A DNA stretch of 64,000 nucleotides from Amycolatopsis sp. NBC_00345 (GTDB taxonomy: Bacteria; Actinomycetota; Actinomycetes; Mycobacteriales; Pseudonocardiaceae), in NCBI RefSeq assembly GCF_036116635.1, contig NZ_CP107995.1:8184001-8248000 (forward strand), in the 5' to 3' direction. The translations under genes were made by a program, and so were the position numbers. Below, piece after piece: positions 42,684 to 52,014 of the stretch. The notes under the pieces are model-generated. The model worked only from the letters and a program-made list of their open reading frames with translations. It did no database searches and was not told where the DNA came from. Each line of letters opens with the position of its first letter. Within the stretch, counting starts at the first letter, position 1.

Positions 42684-43941
42684 CACGACCGCCGCCACCG
42701 GGGTCCCCGAGGCGCTCGCCGAGCCGGTCGTGCGCGTCCGCCCCGGCTGGATGAGCCTGCTGTTCTTCGCGAACATCGCGCTGTGGCTCGGCGTCTACGC
42801 GCCGATCCAGGTCTTGCTGCCGCAGCAGGCGGAGCTGCTCGACGCGGCGAACAAGGAGGCCGTGTTCGGCATCGTGACCGGCATCGGCGCGCTGATGGCG
42901 CTGATCGCGAACCCGGCCATCGGGCTGCTGTCCGACCGCACGTGCTCACGCTTCGGCCGGCGCCACCCGTGGACCGTGGCCGGCGCCGTGATCGCCGCGG
43001 CCGGGCTGCTCGTGCTCGCGGTGGCGCCGAACATCGCGCTGATGACCGTCGGCTGGTGCCTGGTGCAGGCGGGGCTCAACGGCATGCTCGCGACGCTCAT
43101 GTCCGGCATCGCCGACCGCGTGCCGGTGGGCCAGCGCGCGCAGGTGGGCGGCCTGGTCGGCATCGCGCAGATGCTCGGCACGGTGCTGGGCGCCGTGGTC
43201 GTCGTCGTGATGCTGGACCTCGCCGGGCTGCCGCTCGGGTACTCCGCCTGCGCCGTGATCGTGCTCGGCGGCGCGGCGGTCTTTGTGCTCCGGACGCCGG
43301 ACGCGCGCCTGCCCGTCGCGTACCGGCCCAGCGGGAACGTCAAAGAGATCATGGCGAACCTCTGGGTCTCGCCGCGCCGTCACCCGGACTTCGCGTGGGC
43401 GTGGGCCTGCCACTTCATGATCAACCTCGGCAACGCGTTCGGGACGCTCTACCTGCTGTTCTTCCTCAAGGACGCGGTGCACTACCCGGACCCGGACAGC
43501 GGGCTGCTGATCATGATGGGCCTCTACGGCGCCGCGCTGGTGGTCGGCGCCGTGCTCGCCGGGCACTTCTCCGACAAGTCCGGGCGCCGCAAGCCGTACG
43601 TGCTGGTGTCCTCGGGCGTGATGGCCGTCGCGGCGCTGCTGCTGGTGGTGTGGCAGACCTGGCCGGTGGCGCTCATCGCGTCGCCGCTGCTCGGCGTCGG
43701 GTTCGGCATCTACATGGCGGTGGCGCTGGCGATGCTGACTCAGGTGCTGCCGACCGCGCAGGACCGCGCGAAGGACCTGGGCGTGGTGAACATCGCGAAC
43801 GCGCTGCCGCAGGTGGTGGCGCCGCTTCTGACCACGCTGATCCTGGAGTGGCTCGGCGGCTATCCGGCTCTGTTCGCGGCGGCGGCCCTCGCGACGCTGC
43901 TGGCCGGGGCGCTCGTCACGCGGGTGAGAGCGGTTCAGTAA
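42676..43941 (+). CDS. MFS transporter, SLC45/GPH-like sugar permease
   Basis: 421 residues from ATG 42676, twelve predicted membrane helices. GLLSDRTCSRFGRRHPWTVAGAV and a second GHFSDKSGRRKPYVLV are the paired MFS loop motifs. Overlap with the beta-glucosidase gene points to uptake of a beta-glucoside. The substrate is inferred from context. Confidence 0.9.
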   Translation: MSDTTAATGVPEALAEPVVRVRPGWMSLLFFANIALWLGVYAPIQVLLPQQAELLDAANKEAVFGIVTGIGALMALIANPAIGLLSDRTCSRFGRRHPWTVAGAVIAAAGLLVLAVAPNIALMTVGWCLVQAGLNGMLATLMSGIADRVPVGQRAQVGGLVGIAQMLGTVLGAVVVVVMLDLAGLPLGYSACAVIVLGGAAVFVLRTPDARLPVAYRPSGNVKEIMANLWVSPRRHPDFAWAWACHFMINLGNAFGTLYLLFFLKDAVHYPDPDSGLLIMMGLYGAALVVGAVLAGHFSDKSGRRKPYVLVSSGVMAVAALLLVVWQTWPVALIASPLLGVGFGIYMAVALAMLTQVLPTAQDRAKDLGVVNIANALPQVVAPLLTTLILEWLGGYPALFAAAALATLLAGALVTRVRAVQ

Positions 43942-43971
43942 TCACCAATTGGGGAAATGACGGAAGTGGAA

Positions 43972-44023
43972 CCGCGGACCGGTGCCGGTCGGGGGAGGGG
44001 AGTGCAACGGCACCGGTCCGCGG
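43972..44023 (+). terminator. Hairpin after MFS gene
   Basis: 16-bp perfect arms (CCGCGGACCGGTGCCG and complement) with a 20-nt loop, 30 nt past the stop. Confidence 0.75.
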
Positions 44024-44265
44024 AGTCGGGGGTCGCAGCCAGCGGCTTCGCCAGGCTTCGATGATCTTCAACCTAGCGGCGGTTTACGCCGTTCGCTAGA
44101 GCCTGCGGAGATAATTTTCGATTAATCGCGCAGAGTTTGGGGTACCGGGGACTGGTTCGTCACGCTCGGGGGGACGGACGAACCAGCCCTCGGTTGGGCG
44201 AGAGTGCCGCGGCGGCCGGCTCGATGGGGCAATCGGCCTGGCCACGCGCTCGCCGGTCTTGGGGG

Positions 44266-44691
44266 TCAGGCCGTGACGGCCCGCGGGTTGACCAGAGCGT
44301 GCCTGCCGGTGGTCTCGGCGGGGCTCGGCTGGCCGGCCCGGCGCGTCTGGCCGGGCAGGGGGCTGGTGCGACGGGCGGCCCGCCGGTCGTCTGCGGACAT
44401 CGCGGCCTGCTGCGGGGCGAGGCCGCCGGCCACCAGGTGCTCGTGGGCGACCTGCCAGACCGAGCACGGCGCCTTGCAGCGGTGCCAGCGGGTGGAGCAG
44501 GTCGGGCAGTCGCCGCGCTCGTCCGGATCGTGCGCCTGCAGCATCGAGCGCCAGGCTTCGGTCAGGCGGGGGAGTTCGGAGCGGGCCACCGAGACGAGCG
44601 ACTGGGCGTCGGCGCGGGTGGCCAGGTCGGACAGCATGTCGAGGCGTTCCCAGACCGCATTGCGGAGGACCTGCCCGAGTACCTGATCCAT
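44266..44691 (-). CDS. Small Cys-rich conserved protein, unknown function
   Basis: 141 residues from ATG 44691. The first 55 are helical (VLGQVLRNAVWERLDMLSDLATRADAQSLV). Residues 61-75 hold CPTCSTRWHRCKAPC, a probable zinc-binding knuckle. The C-terminus is basic and disordered. It starts 13 nt after the stop of the 44705 gene, forming a two-gene operon divergent from the XRE regulator. The function is unrecognised; a DNA- or protein-binding partner of that regulator is a guess. Confidence 0.72.
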   Translation of the reverse strand: MDQVLGQVLRNAVWERLDMLSDLATRADAQSLVSVARSELPRLTEAWRSMLQAHDPDERGDCPTCSTRWHRCKAPCSVWQVAHEHLVAGGLAPQQAAMSADDRRAARRTSPLPGQTRRAGQPSPAETTGRHALVNPRAVTA

Positions 44692-44704
44692 GGAGAGCTC
44701 ACCG

Positions 44705-45052
44705 TTACCTTTCCGCCATTTTGGCGGCTTCGTTGAGTGCGGCCCTGAGCTGGCCGAGCTGACCGGACGTGAGCCGGGCCGTCTCGCCGGGGGGCGAGAC
44801 GACGACGACCTGGTTGTCCTCGACGAACACCGTCACCGCGCGCTCGCGGCTGATGAGGTCGCCGCACTGCACGCGCCACACCAGCTGTCCGCCCTCGTAG
44901 TGACGGACGCCCACGGTGCGGGGGTCGGCCGCGGCGGACGGGGTGACCGGACGGGTCACCGTGGCGACTCCCTGGCCTCCCGCGGGGCCGGGCCGCACGG
45001 GGCGCATCGCGGTCCCGGCATGTCCTCCTGCGAGCGAGTCCACGAACTCCAC
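44705..45052 (-). CDS. Small conserved protein, unknown function
   Basis: About 115 residues from GTG 45052, preceded by GGAGG at a 5-nt spacing. The frame is open to 45166, but codons there have low third-position GC and do not look coding. The C-terminal half (VRHYEGGQLVWRVQCGDLIS, AVTVFVEDNQVVVVSPPG, LTSGQLGQLRAALNEA) looks like a small beta-sheet unit plus helix. Unknown family; co-transcribed with the Cys-rich gene. Confidence 0.68.
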   Translation of the reverse strand: MEFVDSLAGGHAGTAMRPVRPGPAGGQGVATVTRPVTPSAAADPRTVGVRHYEGGQLVWRVQCGDLISRERAVTVFVEDNQVVVVSPPGETARLTSGQLGQLRAALNEAAKMAER

Positions 45053-45368
45053 TGGCCCTCCACCGCTCTCTCGTCCGTGTGCACCTTGCGGGATGCACAT
45101 CCACGTCGTCGCTGTAGCTCGGTTTCCGTAGCTCTCCGTGATCGCGGCCGGTATCCGGTCGGTCACGGAGATCTGACAACTACAGTGAGGTGAAAGCGAG
45201 TGCGATAGAAGGTCGAAACCGCGTCATAGCGGTGACCGGGCGGGGTTCCACGGTAAGCGGTCAGCGGACTTCGGCCCTGCCGATCAGACCCTCTGACCGC
45301 TCGTTTCCCATGGTTCTCACGGTGTGCTTAGGCTGTTTTCGACGCCCGACGGATGGTGAGGGGTCGCA

Positions 45369-46751
45369 ATGGACGCCAGTACTGGCGGCAACGGATCCGG
45401 TGCCGGCAACCCGGTGCCCCCGGATGCCTGGGAGCAGGCCGATATGCGCGCAGCGCTGGCCGCCCGGGAGGTCAGCGCCGTGTACCGGCTGTTGCGCAAG
45501 CACGGTGTTTCGCAGCGGCAGATCGCCGCGATGACCGGCCAATCGCAGTCCGAGGTGTCGGAGATCCTCAAGGGTCGGCAGGTCATGGCCTACGACGTGC
45601 TCACGAGAATCGCCGACGGCCTGGGTGTCCCCCGTGGATACATGGGTCTCGCGTACGACGAGACCACGGCGATACGGGTCGTCGGTTCGTCCGGCGGCCG
45701 GCAGGCTGAGGAGGACGAGTCCGTGAAGCGACGGAGGTTCCTCGCGCACGCCGCCCAGGTCACGATGGGTGCGGCGGTGTTCGGTCCGGAATCAGGGACG
45801 TGGTCGTCGGGCCCGGCGCGGACGCCGGCTCCCGGGCGCATCGGCATGACCGACGTGCGCCAGGTGGAGGCGGCGACCAGAGCGTTGCGCGCCCTCGATT
45901 ACCAGTACGGCGGCGGTTTCTGCCGTGACGCCGTGGTGGCGCAGCTGTCCTGGGGACAGCAGATGCTGGAGTCGAATTCGACCGAGCTGGTGAAGTCCCG
46001 CCTGTTCGTCGCGCTCGCCGACCTGCACAGCCTGGCCGGCTGGACCTCGTTCGACACCGGGCTGATGGACTCCGCCCGCGGGCACTTCGCGAACGCGCTC
46101 GACCTGGCCAAACAGGGCGACAGCCACCCGCTGGTGGCCAACGTGCTGTACCGGATGGGCCGCGTCTACCTGCACCAGGACGCGGCGAACGACGCGCTGA
46201 AGCTGTTCCAGCTCGGCCAGATCGCGGCGCAGGAGTCGGGTTCGGAGCTGGCCGTCGCCGTGCTCTGTGCCAACGAGGCCTGGGCCTACGCGATGATGGG
46301 CAACGAGGATCAGGCGATGAAGCTGCTCGGCCGGAGCAAGGACGAGTTCGCCCGCGCCGACACCGTGAACGCCGAGTCCTGGGTCAAGTTCTTCAACGAG
46401 ACCGACGTCTACGCGATGACCGGCACCGTGCACACCGTGCTGGCGCAGAAGAACGTCGAGCACACGAAGTACGCGATCCCGGCACTGACCAGGGCCGTCG
46501 AGTCCTACACCGACGACATGGCCCGCAGCAAGGCGTTCATGCTGAGCGCGCTCGCCACGAACCACCTGCTGGACGGCGACATCGACCACGGCGTCAAGGT
46601 CGGCGGCAAGGCCATCGACTGCGCGGAGAGCATCAAGTCGGAGCGGGTCAAGGACCGGATGCGCCCGCTGCAGGCGGAGGCCGAGCGGCGACGCAACAAC
46701 GTCGACGCCCGTGACCTGGCCGACCGGCTCAAGATCTTCTACGCCGCCTGA
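45369..46751 (+). CDS. XRE-family regulator with C-terminal TPR-like domain
   Basis: 460 residues. An N-terminal HTH (VYRLLRKHGVSQRQIAAMTGQSQSEVSEILKGRQVMAYDVLTRIADGLG, about 37-85) is followed by a linker and helical repeats from about 155. WSSG...RTLRALDYQYGGG-type start and NVLYRMGRVYLHQDAANDALKLFQLG are typical of actinobacterial XRE-TPR regulators that often sit beside small secreted or metal-binding proteins. Ligand unknown. Confidence 0.9.
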   Translation: MDASTGGNGSGAGNPVPPDAWEQADMRAALAAREVSAVYRLLRKHGVSQRQIAAMTGQSQSEVSEILKGRQVMAYDVLTRIADGLGVPRGYMGLAYDETTAIRVVGSSGGRQAEEDESVKRRRFLAHAAQVTMGAAVFGPESGTWSSGPARTPAPGRIGMTDVRQVEAATRALRALDYQYGGGFCRDAVVAQLSWGQQMLESNSTELVKSRLFVALADLHSLAGWTSFDTGLMDSARGHFANALDLAKQGDSHPLVANVLYRMGRVYLHQDAANDALKLFQLGQIAAQESGSELAVAVLCANEAWAYAMMGNEDQAMKLLGRSKDEFARADTVNAESWVKFFNETDVYAMTGTVHTVLAQKNVEHTKYAIPALTRAVESYTDDMARSKAFMLSALATNHLLDGDIDHGVKVGGKAIDCAESIKSERVKDRMRPLQAEAERRRNNVDARDLADRLKIFYAA

Positions 46752-46777
46752 GGCCGACGAGTCCCACCGAGCCCTTT

Positions 46778-47665
46778 GTGGACGGCCGGTTCACCTCAGC
46801 CAAGCTGCGCGAAGTGCTGGCCGAAACGTGTGCCCTGCTCGGGCTCGACCCGGCTGGCGCGCGGCTGCTGCGGTTCACCAACAACGCGGTGTACGCGCTG
46901 GTCACGGCCCCGGTGGTGGTCCGGATCGTCGGCTCGACGCGGCTGCGGCACCGGGTGCACACGGTCGTCCGCGTCGCCGAGCACTTCGCCCGCCACGGCA
47001 TCCCCGCGATCCGGCTGCTGGACGACGTCGATCAGCCGCTGCACGTCGGCGAACACCTGGTCACGGTGTGGCGGGAGGTGCCGTCGGTGGGGCGGCCGGC
47101 CTCGCCCGCGGACCTCGCCGACCTGCTGCGCCGGGTCCACGCGCTGCCGCCGCCCGAAGGCCTCGCCGAGTGGGCGCCGTTCGACGCGGTGCGGGCGCGG
47201 GTGTCCGACGCGGAGGAGCTGTCCGACGGCGACCGGCGGTTCCTGCTGGAGCGCTGCGCCGAGGTCGAGGCGGCCCTTGACGACCTGGACTTCCCGCTGG
47301 ACAGCGGCTTCGTCCACGGTGACGCGTACCCCGGCAACGTCATCCCCGGCCCGGACGGCCCGGTGCTGTGCGACTTCGACTCCTCGTGCGTCGGCCCGCC
47401 CGAGTGGGACCTGACGCCGCTGGCCGTCGGCCGCGAGCGGTTCGGGGACCCGCCGAGCGGTTACCAGGAGTTCTCCCGGGCCTACGGCTTCGACGTGACG
47501 GCCTGGCCGGGGTTCTCCGTACTGCGCGCCGTGCGGGAGCTGAAACTGACCACCAGCGTGCTGCCGATCCTGCGCAGTCACCCGCAGGTCGCCGCGGAGC
47601 TGCACCGGCGCCTGGACGACCTCCGCCACGGCCGGACGGACGTCCGGTGGTCCCGCTACCGCTGA
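46778..47665 (+). CDS. Aminoglycoside phosphotransferase-like (APH) family kinase
   Basis: 295 residues from GTG 46778. The catalytic loop is FVHGDAYPGNVI with Asp, the Mg site is LCDFDSSCVGPPEWDL, and the N-lobe has VVVRIVG. An APH/choline-kinase fold with unknown small-molecule substrate. It follows the XRE gene by 26 nt and is probably co-transcribed. No resistance is implied by the sequence. Confidence 0.88.
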   Translation: MDGRFTSAKLREVLAETCALLGLDPAGARLLRFTNNAVYALVTAPVVVRIVGSTRLRHRVHTVVRVAEHFARHGIPAIRLLDDVDQPLHVGEHLVTVWREVPSVGRPASPADLADLLRRVHALPPPEGLAEWAPFDAVRARVSDAEELSDGDRRFLLERCAEVEAALDDLDFPLDSGFVHGDAYPGNVIPGPDGPVLCDFDSSCVGPPEWDLTPLAVGRERFGDPPSGYQEFSRAYGFDVTAWPGFSVLRAVRELKLTTSVLPILRSHPQVAAELHRRLDDLRHGRTDVRWSRYR

Positions 47666-47948
47666 GCGGTACCGGGGCTCGACCTGGGCGTCGGCCGTGC
47701 CCCGATGATCGGGATCGAGTGACCTGAGACACATGCCTGGGATTTTGCACGTGCATTCGCCGCCTGCAGTTGACCGCTTGTCGCATGCCTGGTGACCGCT
47801 GACCAGGTGCGTCTCCGAGTAGAAAATTCGGCCCAACGGGTCGCCTCGGATGGATTACTGCTAATCCCACAGTGCAAATTGCAGCTACACGACGTCACTA
47901 CCAGCCGTTTTGTCACCCGGCGACGACCGGCGAATCACTTGAAGGAAT

Positions 47949-48977
47949 TCAGGAGACGGTGACGGGGGCCCGCGTCAGTACCACCGCGAAGCCGAACGCC
48001 AGGCCCATCACCGTCACCTCGAGCGTCGCCCAGGAAGCGATCGCCGTGCGGTTGTGGCGCAGGATCTGCGGCATCAGCCGCCAGCGCAGGTGCGCGCCGA
48101 GCAGCGCGATCACGCCCGTGCACAGCAGCTTGAGCAGCATCAGCTGGCCGTACGGCGTGGTGAAGACGCCGGCCCAGAAGCCGATGGTGGGGTTCGCGAG
48201 GATCTCGACGATGCCGTTGAACAGGCCGGTGACGGCCGAGATGACCAGGCAGAGCGTGGCCAGCTTCGAGAACCGGGGGAGCGCGTACGCGAGGAGCGTG
48301 CGGTTCGAAGCGAGCAGCACGGTCATCGCGGCGAGGCCGCCGCACCAGGCGACCGCGCTCATCACGTGCAGCTCCATCGAGATCATCGTGTAGTCGTGGT
48401 AGCTCCAGTTCGACGCGTGGCCGGTCACGGGCAGCGGCAGCAGCGCGAACATGCCGACGCCGACGCGCACCTCGGCCGGCACCTTTTCGCCGTGGCGCAG
48501 CGCGACGAAACCGAGCACGGCGTGCAGCAGCGCCAGCACCGCGACGATCACCAGCGCCTTCCCGGCGCCGACCTCGGCGATGTACGTGCCGATGTCGGCC
48601 GCCGTCAGCGTCGGCGAGCCGGGCTTGTACTCGGCGGTCTGGAGGATGAGCGCCACCACCGCGCTGGCCGACCAGACCAGCGCGGCGGCGACGGCGGCGG
48701 GACGCGCCCGCCGCATCACCGGTTCGGTGAGGTTCGGCCGGTCGTAGCCGACCAGCACGGACAGCAGCGCCAGCCCGATCGTGGCGACCGCCGCCAGGTC
48801 CAGCAGCACCCGCACGATCGGGATGGCGGTCGAGACCACCGCGCTGGGCTCCACCACACCCGGGATGGGCGCGGAAGCCGTCAGCGCGACGCCGATCAGG
48901 GCGCCCAGCAGCCCCGCCGTGACCACGCAGAGCAGCGTGATCCAGCGGACGTTCGTGGTGGTCTCAGCCTGTGTCAC
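47949..48977 (-). CDS. copD: Copper-resistance CopD-family membrane protein
   Basis: 342 residues from GTG 48977 (GTGA overlap with copC). Eight predicted helices. The CopD domain has MELHVMSAVAWCGGLAAMTVLL, FSKLATLCLVISAVTGLFNG and LLKLLCTGVIALLGAHLRWR, with Met/His residues for copper. CopD imports copper handed over by CopC, mainly for cuproenzymes. It is third in the YcnI-CopC-CopD operon. Confidence 0.93.
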   Translation of the reverse strand: MTQAETTTNVRWITLLCVVTAGLLGALIGVALTASAPIPGVVEPSAVVSTAIPIVRVLLDLAAVATIGLALLSVLVGYDRPNLTEPVMRRARPAAVAAALVWSASAVVALILQTAEYKPGSPTLTAADIGTYIAEVGAGKALVIVAVLALLHAVLGFVALRHGEKVPAEVRVGVGMFALLPLPVTGHASNWSYHDYTMISMELHVMSAVAWCGGLAAMTVLLASNRTLLAYALPRFSKLATLCLVISAVTGLFNGIVEILANPTIGFWAGVFTTPYGQLMLLKLLCTGVIALLGAHLRWRLMPQILRHNRTAIASWATLEVTVMGLAFGFAVVLTRAPVTVS

Positions 48978-49546
48978 TGCTTCGTCTTCTCCTGACCCGG
49001 CTCCCGCCCGCCCGTGCGGAGCGCGACGGTGAGGCCGATCGCGAGCAGGACCACCGCGCCGGCGATCCAGACCCAGATCGGGATTCCCGTCGATGAGGAG
49101 GCCGTCGACGAGGACGAGCCGGCGGCCGCGGGCGCGCCGGCGGCCTTCGCCGCGTCGACGCTCGCCGGGGTGCCGGTGCCCGCGGCGGTGAGCGTGAACG
49201 GGATCTCGCCCGAGACCGGGTGCCCGTCGGCCGACAGGATCCGGTAGCCGACGGTGTACTTGCCCGCCGGGCCGAGCGGCCGCAGCGGAGCGCTGATCAC
49301 GTTGTTCTGCACGGTCACCGGACCCTCGGCCCACTGGCCGCCGCTGGGACCGGTCACCGCGATCTGGTTGACGTCGGCGTTCTGCACGTACTGGTCGAAG
49401 GTCAGCGTGATCTTCGACGGCCCGGTGGCGACGGACGCGCCGTTCGCCGGGTCCGAGCTGATCAGCACGTTGTGCGCCAGCGCCGGGGTGGCCGTGCCCA
49501 GCAGGGCCACCCCGGTGATCGCCAGCGCGAGGAGCGCTTTCCGCAT
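48974..49546 (-). CDS. copC: CopC-domain copper-binding protein, membrane anchored
   Basis: 190 residues. Signal peptide ending TPALA, then mature His1 in AHNVLISSDPANGASV. The second His is in LSADGHPVSGEIPF, as in CopC copper sites. The domain spans about 25-120. It is followed by an Ala/Ser linker and a C-terminal helix (IPIWVWIAGAVVLLAIGL) anchoring it outside the membrane. Overlaps ycnI and copD by 1 and 4 nt. Confidence 0.94.
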   Translation of the reverse strand: MRKALLALAITGVALLGTATPALAHNVLISSDPANGASVATGPSKITLTFDQYVQNADVNQIAVTGPSGGQWAEGPVTVQNNVISAPLRPLGPAGKYTVGYRILSADGHPVSGEIPFTLTAAGTGTPASVDAAKAAGAPAAAGSSSSTASSSTGIPIWVWIAGAVVLLAIGLTVALRTGGREPGQEKTKQ

Positions 49547-50310
49547 TACTCGTTTCCCTCGGTCTTTCCGGGCGCCGCGGCGGCGGGCCGGCGCGAGCGC
49601 AGGACCGCGCCCGCCCCGACACCGAGCCCGAGCGCCCCGACGATGAGTCCGGCGCCGCCGAGCCAGCGGGCCGTGGTGTCCGAAGTGGACGGTGCCGCTT
49701 CGGCGTCATTGGTGGTGGCCGTCATGGCGGCGTGGTCACCTTCGCCGCTCGCCGCGGCGAGCTTGACGACCGGTGCCGGGTGTTCGGGCTCCTCGCCGTT
49801 CGCGGGCGTCGGCTGGTTCCACTGGACCACCTTGCCGTCTTCGTAGGTCTGGATGGCGGGGAACTCGAGCTGGTCGACGTTCGACGGCAGCGGCCCGGCG
49901 CTGATCTCGAACTCCTGGAACTCGGCGGAGCCCGCGGCGATCTTGCTGCCGGGCTGCGCGGTCCAGACCACCTTGGTGACGGCCTTGGTGATCTTCGTGC
50001 CGGACGCCGTGGTCACCGGCTGCGCCAGCGGCGACGAGGTGACCTCCGCGGTCCAGCCGGGGATCGGCTTGGTGCGCAGGCTGCCGATGCCGTACTCCGG
50101 CTTGAGGTCGACCTCGACCTTGATGGTGCCGGCGTTGGCCTCTTCGTTGGGGACGCGGAAGAAGATCGCGCCGTAACCGCCCTTGGTGGGCTGCGCGCCG
50201 TAGACGTTCGCGGTGACGTGGGCCGACGCGATGCCCGCGCCGAGCAGGCCGGCGGCGCCGACGGTGGCGGCGAGCACTCCGGCGCGCTTGAAGACGTGGT
50301 GACGGGACAC
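49546..50310 (-). CDS. YcnI-family (DUF1775) copper-binding protein
   Basis: 254 residues. Signal peptide ending in GIASAHV; the His after cleavage is the copper ligand of YcnI proteins. ANVYGAQPTKGGYGAIFFRVPNEEANAGT and PIPGWTAEV (conserved Trp) follow. C-terminal helix GLIVGALGLGVGAGAVL anchors it. First gene of the YcnI-CopC-CopD operon, thought to chaperone extracytoplasmic copper. Confidence 0.94.
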   Translation of the reverse strand: MSRHHVFKRAGVLAATVGAAGLLGAGIASAHVTANVYGAQPTKGGYGAIFFRVPNEEANAGTIKVEVDLKPEYGIGSLRTKPIPGWTAEVTSSPLAQPVTTASGTKITKAVTKVVWTAQPGSKIAAGSAEFQEFEISAGPLPSNVDQLEFPAIQTYEDGKVVQWNQPTPANGEEPEHPAPVVKLAAASGEGDHAAMTATTNDAEAAPSTSDTTARWLGGAGLIVGALGLGVGAGAVLRSRRPAAAAPGKTEGNE

Positions 50311-50333
50311 AACTGCTCCTGAACAGGATCATC

Positions 50334-50356
50334 CGGCGGACAACGGGGGTCCGCCG
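50334..50356 (-). terminator. Small hairpin between the 50382 gene and ycnI
   Basis: 8-bp arms CGGCGGAC/GTCCGCCG with a 7-nt loop in the leader of the copper operon. It may be a terminator or attenuator. Confidence 0.45.
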
Positions 50357-50381
50357 TGAAAAGGGTTGGGGGATCTGGGGT

Positions 50382-50927
50382 TCAGGAGAAGACGGGCGGG
50401 CCGCGACGGCCGTGGACACGCCTCAGCTCGAGGCGCGGCAACGCGACGGCCCGGGCGGGCCGCGGCGGAAGCGGGGCCGGCGCCGCGGCGGGCACCGGGA
50501 GCGCCCGCGCGAGCAGCGGCAGGAACGCGCGCACGACGTGCAGCACGGTGAGCAGCATCCGGTCGGCCCGCGCCAGCAGCAGTGCGGTGAGCAGGGTGGC
50601 GACGGCGTGGGACGCGGTCATCGCCCAGCCGCCCGACCAGCCGGTGGCCGGCGGCATTTCGTGGGCGGCGAGGACGGTGAGCACGAGGTGCATCACCAGC
50701 TGCCCGGCGCCGAGGACCACGACGGTGGCGACCGGGCCGCGGGCCTTGCCGGCGACCGCGGTGGCCGTCCAGCCGAGCAGGCCGGTCAGCAGCAGGGTCA
50801 GCGCGGCGTCCGGGACGCCGCCGTCGGCGACCGCGTGCGCGGTCACGGCGAGTGTGCCGGAGCTGACCGCGAGCAGCCCACCACGGACAGCGGCGAGCGC
50901 GCCGCGGGGCCGGGTCGGTGAGCTCAC
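50382..50927 (-). CDS. Membrane protein upstream of the copper operon
   Basis: 181 residues from GTG 50927, about four to five hydrophobic helices. His residues sit in helices in VTAHAVADGG, AGQLVMHLVLTVLAAHEM and TASHAVATL. The C-terminal 40 residues are Pro/Arg/Leu-rich. Family not recognised. Its position 70 bp before ycnI and the His-rich helices suggest a role in metal uptake; that is inference. Confidence 0.7.
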   Translation of the reverse strand: MSSPTRPRGALAAVRGGLLAVSSGTLAVTAHAVADGGVPDAALTLLLTGLLGWTATAVAGKARGPVATVVVLGAGQLVMHLVLTVLAAHEMPPATGWSGGWAMTASHAVATLLTALLLARADRMLLTVLHVVRAFLPLLARALPVPAAAPAPLPPRPARAVALPRLELRRVHGRRGPPVFS

Positions 50928-51366
50928 CGGGGCAGCTTATCGACACGACACCTGGTGATCGAGCGCTCTCGCCAGGTGAGCAGTGGCCGGGCCAAACTGT
51001 GACCGTGAGTGCGCGAATGCCTTCGCAGGATTACGAATTTCGGTGAGATGGCCGGTCATCTCAAATCGTTGCCCTTTTCGAACGAAAAGACCTTCACGAT
51101 CCGGAGAAACCCGTGGAAAACGGTGGTGGCGGGTGTCGAAAACCGGCCCCACGAACGCGTGGAAACCGATTTCGATCAGGTAAAACACCCCGGCCAGGGC
51201 TGTTGCGCCGGTTGCCGATCGTCTCGGGATGCGGAACGGTGGTCGGACCAACAGCACAAGGGAGGTTTCAACCGCATTCGTTTCGGGTAGTCACCCAGCC
51301 GGTTGATGAGCTACTCCGAACGGGTGATTTCGGGGGTCCTCACATGCGGCAGGAGAACGAATACGG
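50928..51366. promoter_or_regulatory. Intergenic region upstream of OpuC operon with two inverted repeats
   Basis: 439 bp with no convincing gene. TGAGATG-N6-CATCTCA at 51044-51063 (centre imperfect) and CTTTTCG-AA-CGAAAAG at 51074-51089 are candidate operators. The stretch 51050-51130 is less GC-rich than its surroundings, as for a promoter. Confidence 0.45.
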
Positions 51367-52014
51367 ATGAACCTCTTCGAGTACATCTCGGACCGGGCGA
51401 GCAAGCTGTGGCTGGAGGCCTACCTCCACACCAGCATGGTGGTGCAGTGCACGATTCTCGCCGCGATCCTCGGCGTGCTGATCGGCATCGCCGTGTACCG
51501 CAGCCCGATCGGCGCGGCGCTGGCCACGGCGCTGGCCAGCACGATCCTCACGGTCCCTTCTTTCGCCCTCCTGGGGCTGCTGATCCCGCTCTCCGGGCTC
51601 GGCTCCACCACCGCGGTCATCGCGCTGGTGCTCTACGGCCTGCTGCCGATCGTGCGGAACACGATCGTCGGGCTCGACGGCGTCGACCCCGCGATCACCG
51701 ATGCCGCCCGCGGCATCGGCATGGGCCGGATCAGCGTGCTGACGCGCGTCGAGCTGCGGCTCGCCTGGCCCGCGATCCTCACCGGCATGCGGGTTTCCAC
51801 CCAGATGCTGATGGGCATCGCGGTGATCGCCGCGTACGCGAAGGGCCCCGGCCTCGGTGCCGAGGTCTTCTCCGGGCTGACCAACGCGGGCAGCGCGAAC
51901 TCTCTGAACCAGGCCCTCACCGGCACCGTCGGCGTTGTGATCCTCGCGCTCATCCTCGACGGCATCTATGTCCTGATCAAGCGATTCACCATCTCGAGGG
52001 GTGTCCGTGGCTGA
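51367..52014 (+). CDS. Glycine-betaine/carnitine/choline ABC permease (OpuCB type)
   Basis: 215 residues, five to six helices. LWLEAYLHTSMVVQCTILAAILG at the start and an EAA loop (DAARGIGMGRISVLTRVELRLAWPAILTGMRV) are typical. First gene of a complete permease-ATPase-permease-binding protein operon for osmolyte uptake. ATG 51367 follows AGGAGAA. Confidence 0.9.
   Translation: MNLFEYISDRASKLWLEAYLHTSMVVQCTILAAILGVLIGIAVYRSPIGAALATALASTILTVPSFALLGLLIPLSGLGSTTAVIALVLYGLLPIVRNTIVGLDGVDPAITDAARGIGMGRISVLTRVELRLAWPAILTGMRVSTQMLMGIAVIAAYAKGPGLGAEVFSGLTNAGSANSLNQALTGTVGVVILALILDGIYVLIKRFTISRGVRG

Noticed and set aside
45053..45166. N-terminal extension of the 44705 gene
   Set aside because: Codons there have low GC in the third position, whereas GTG 45052 has an ideal GGAGG site.
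50937..51257. 106-codon open frame on the minus strand between copper and OpuC operons
   Set aside because: Poor third-position GC, no ribosome site, and it overlaps the candidate operators; treated as non-coding.
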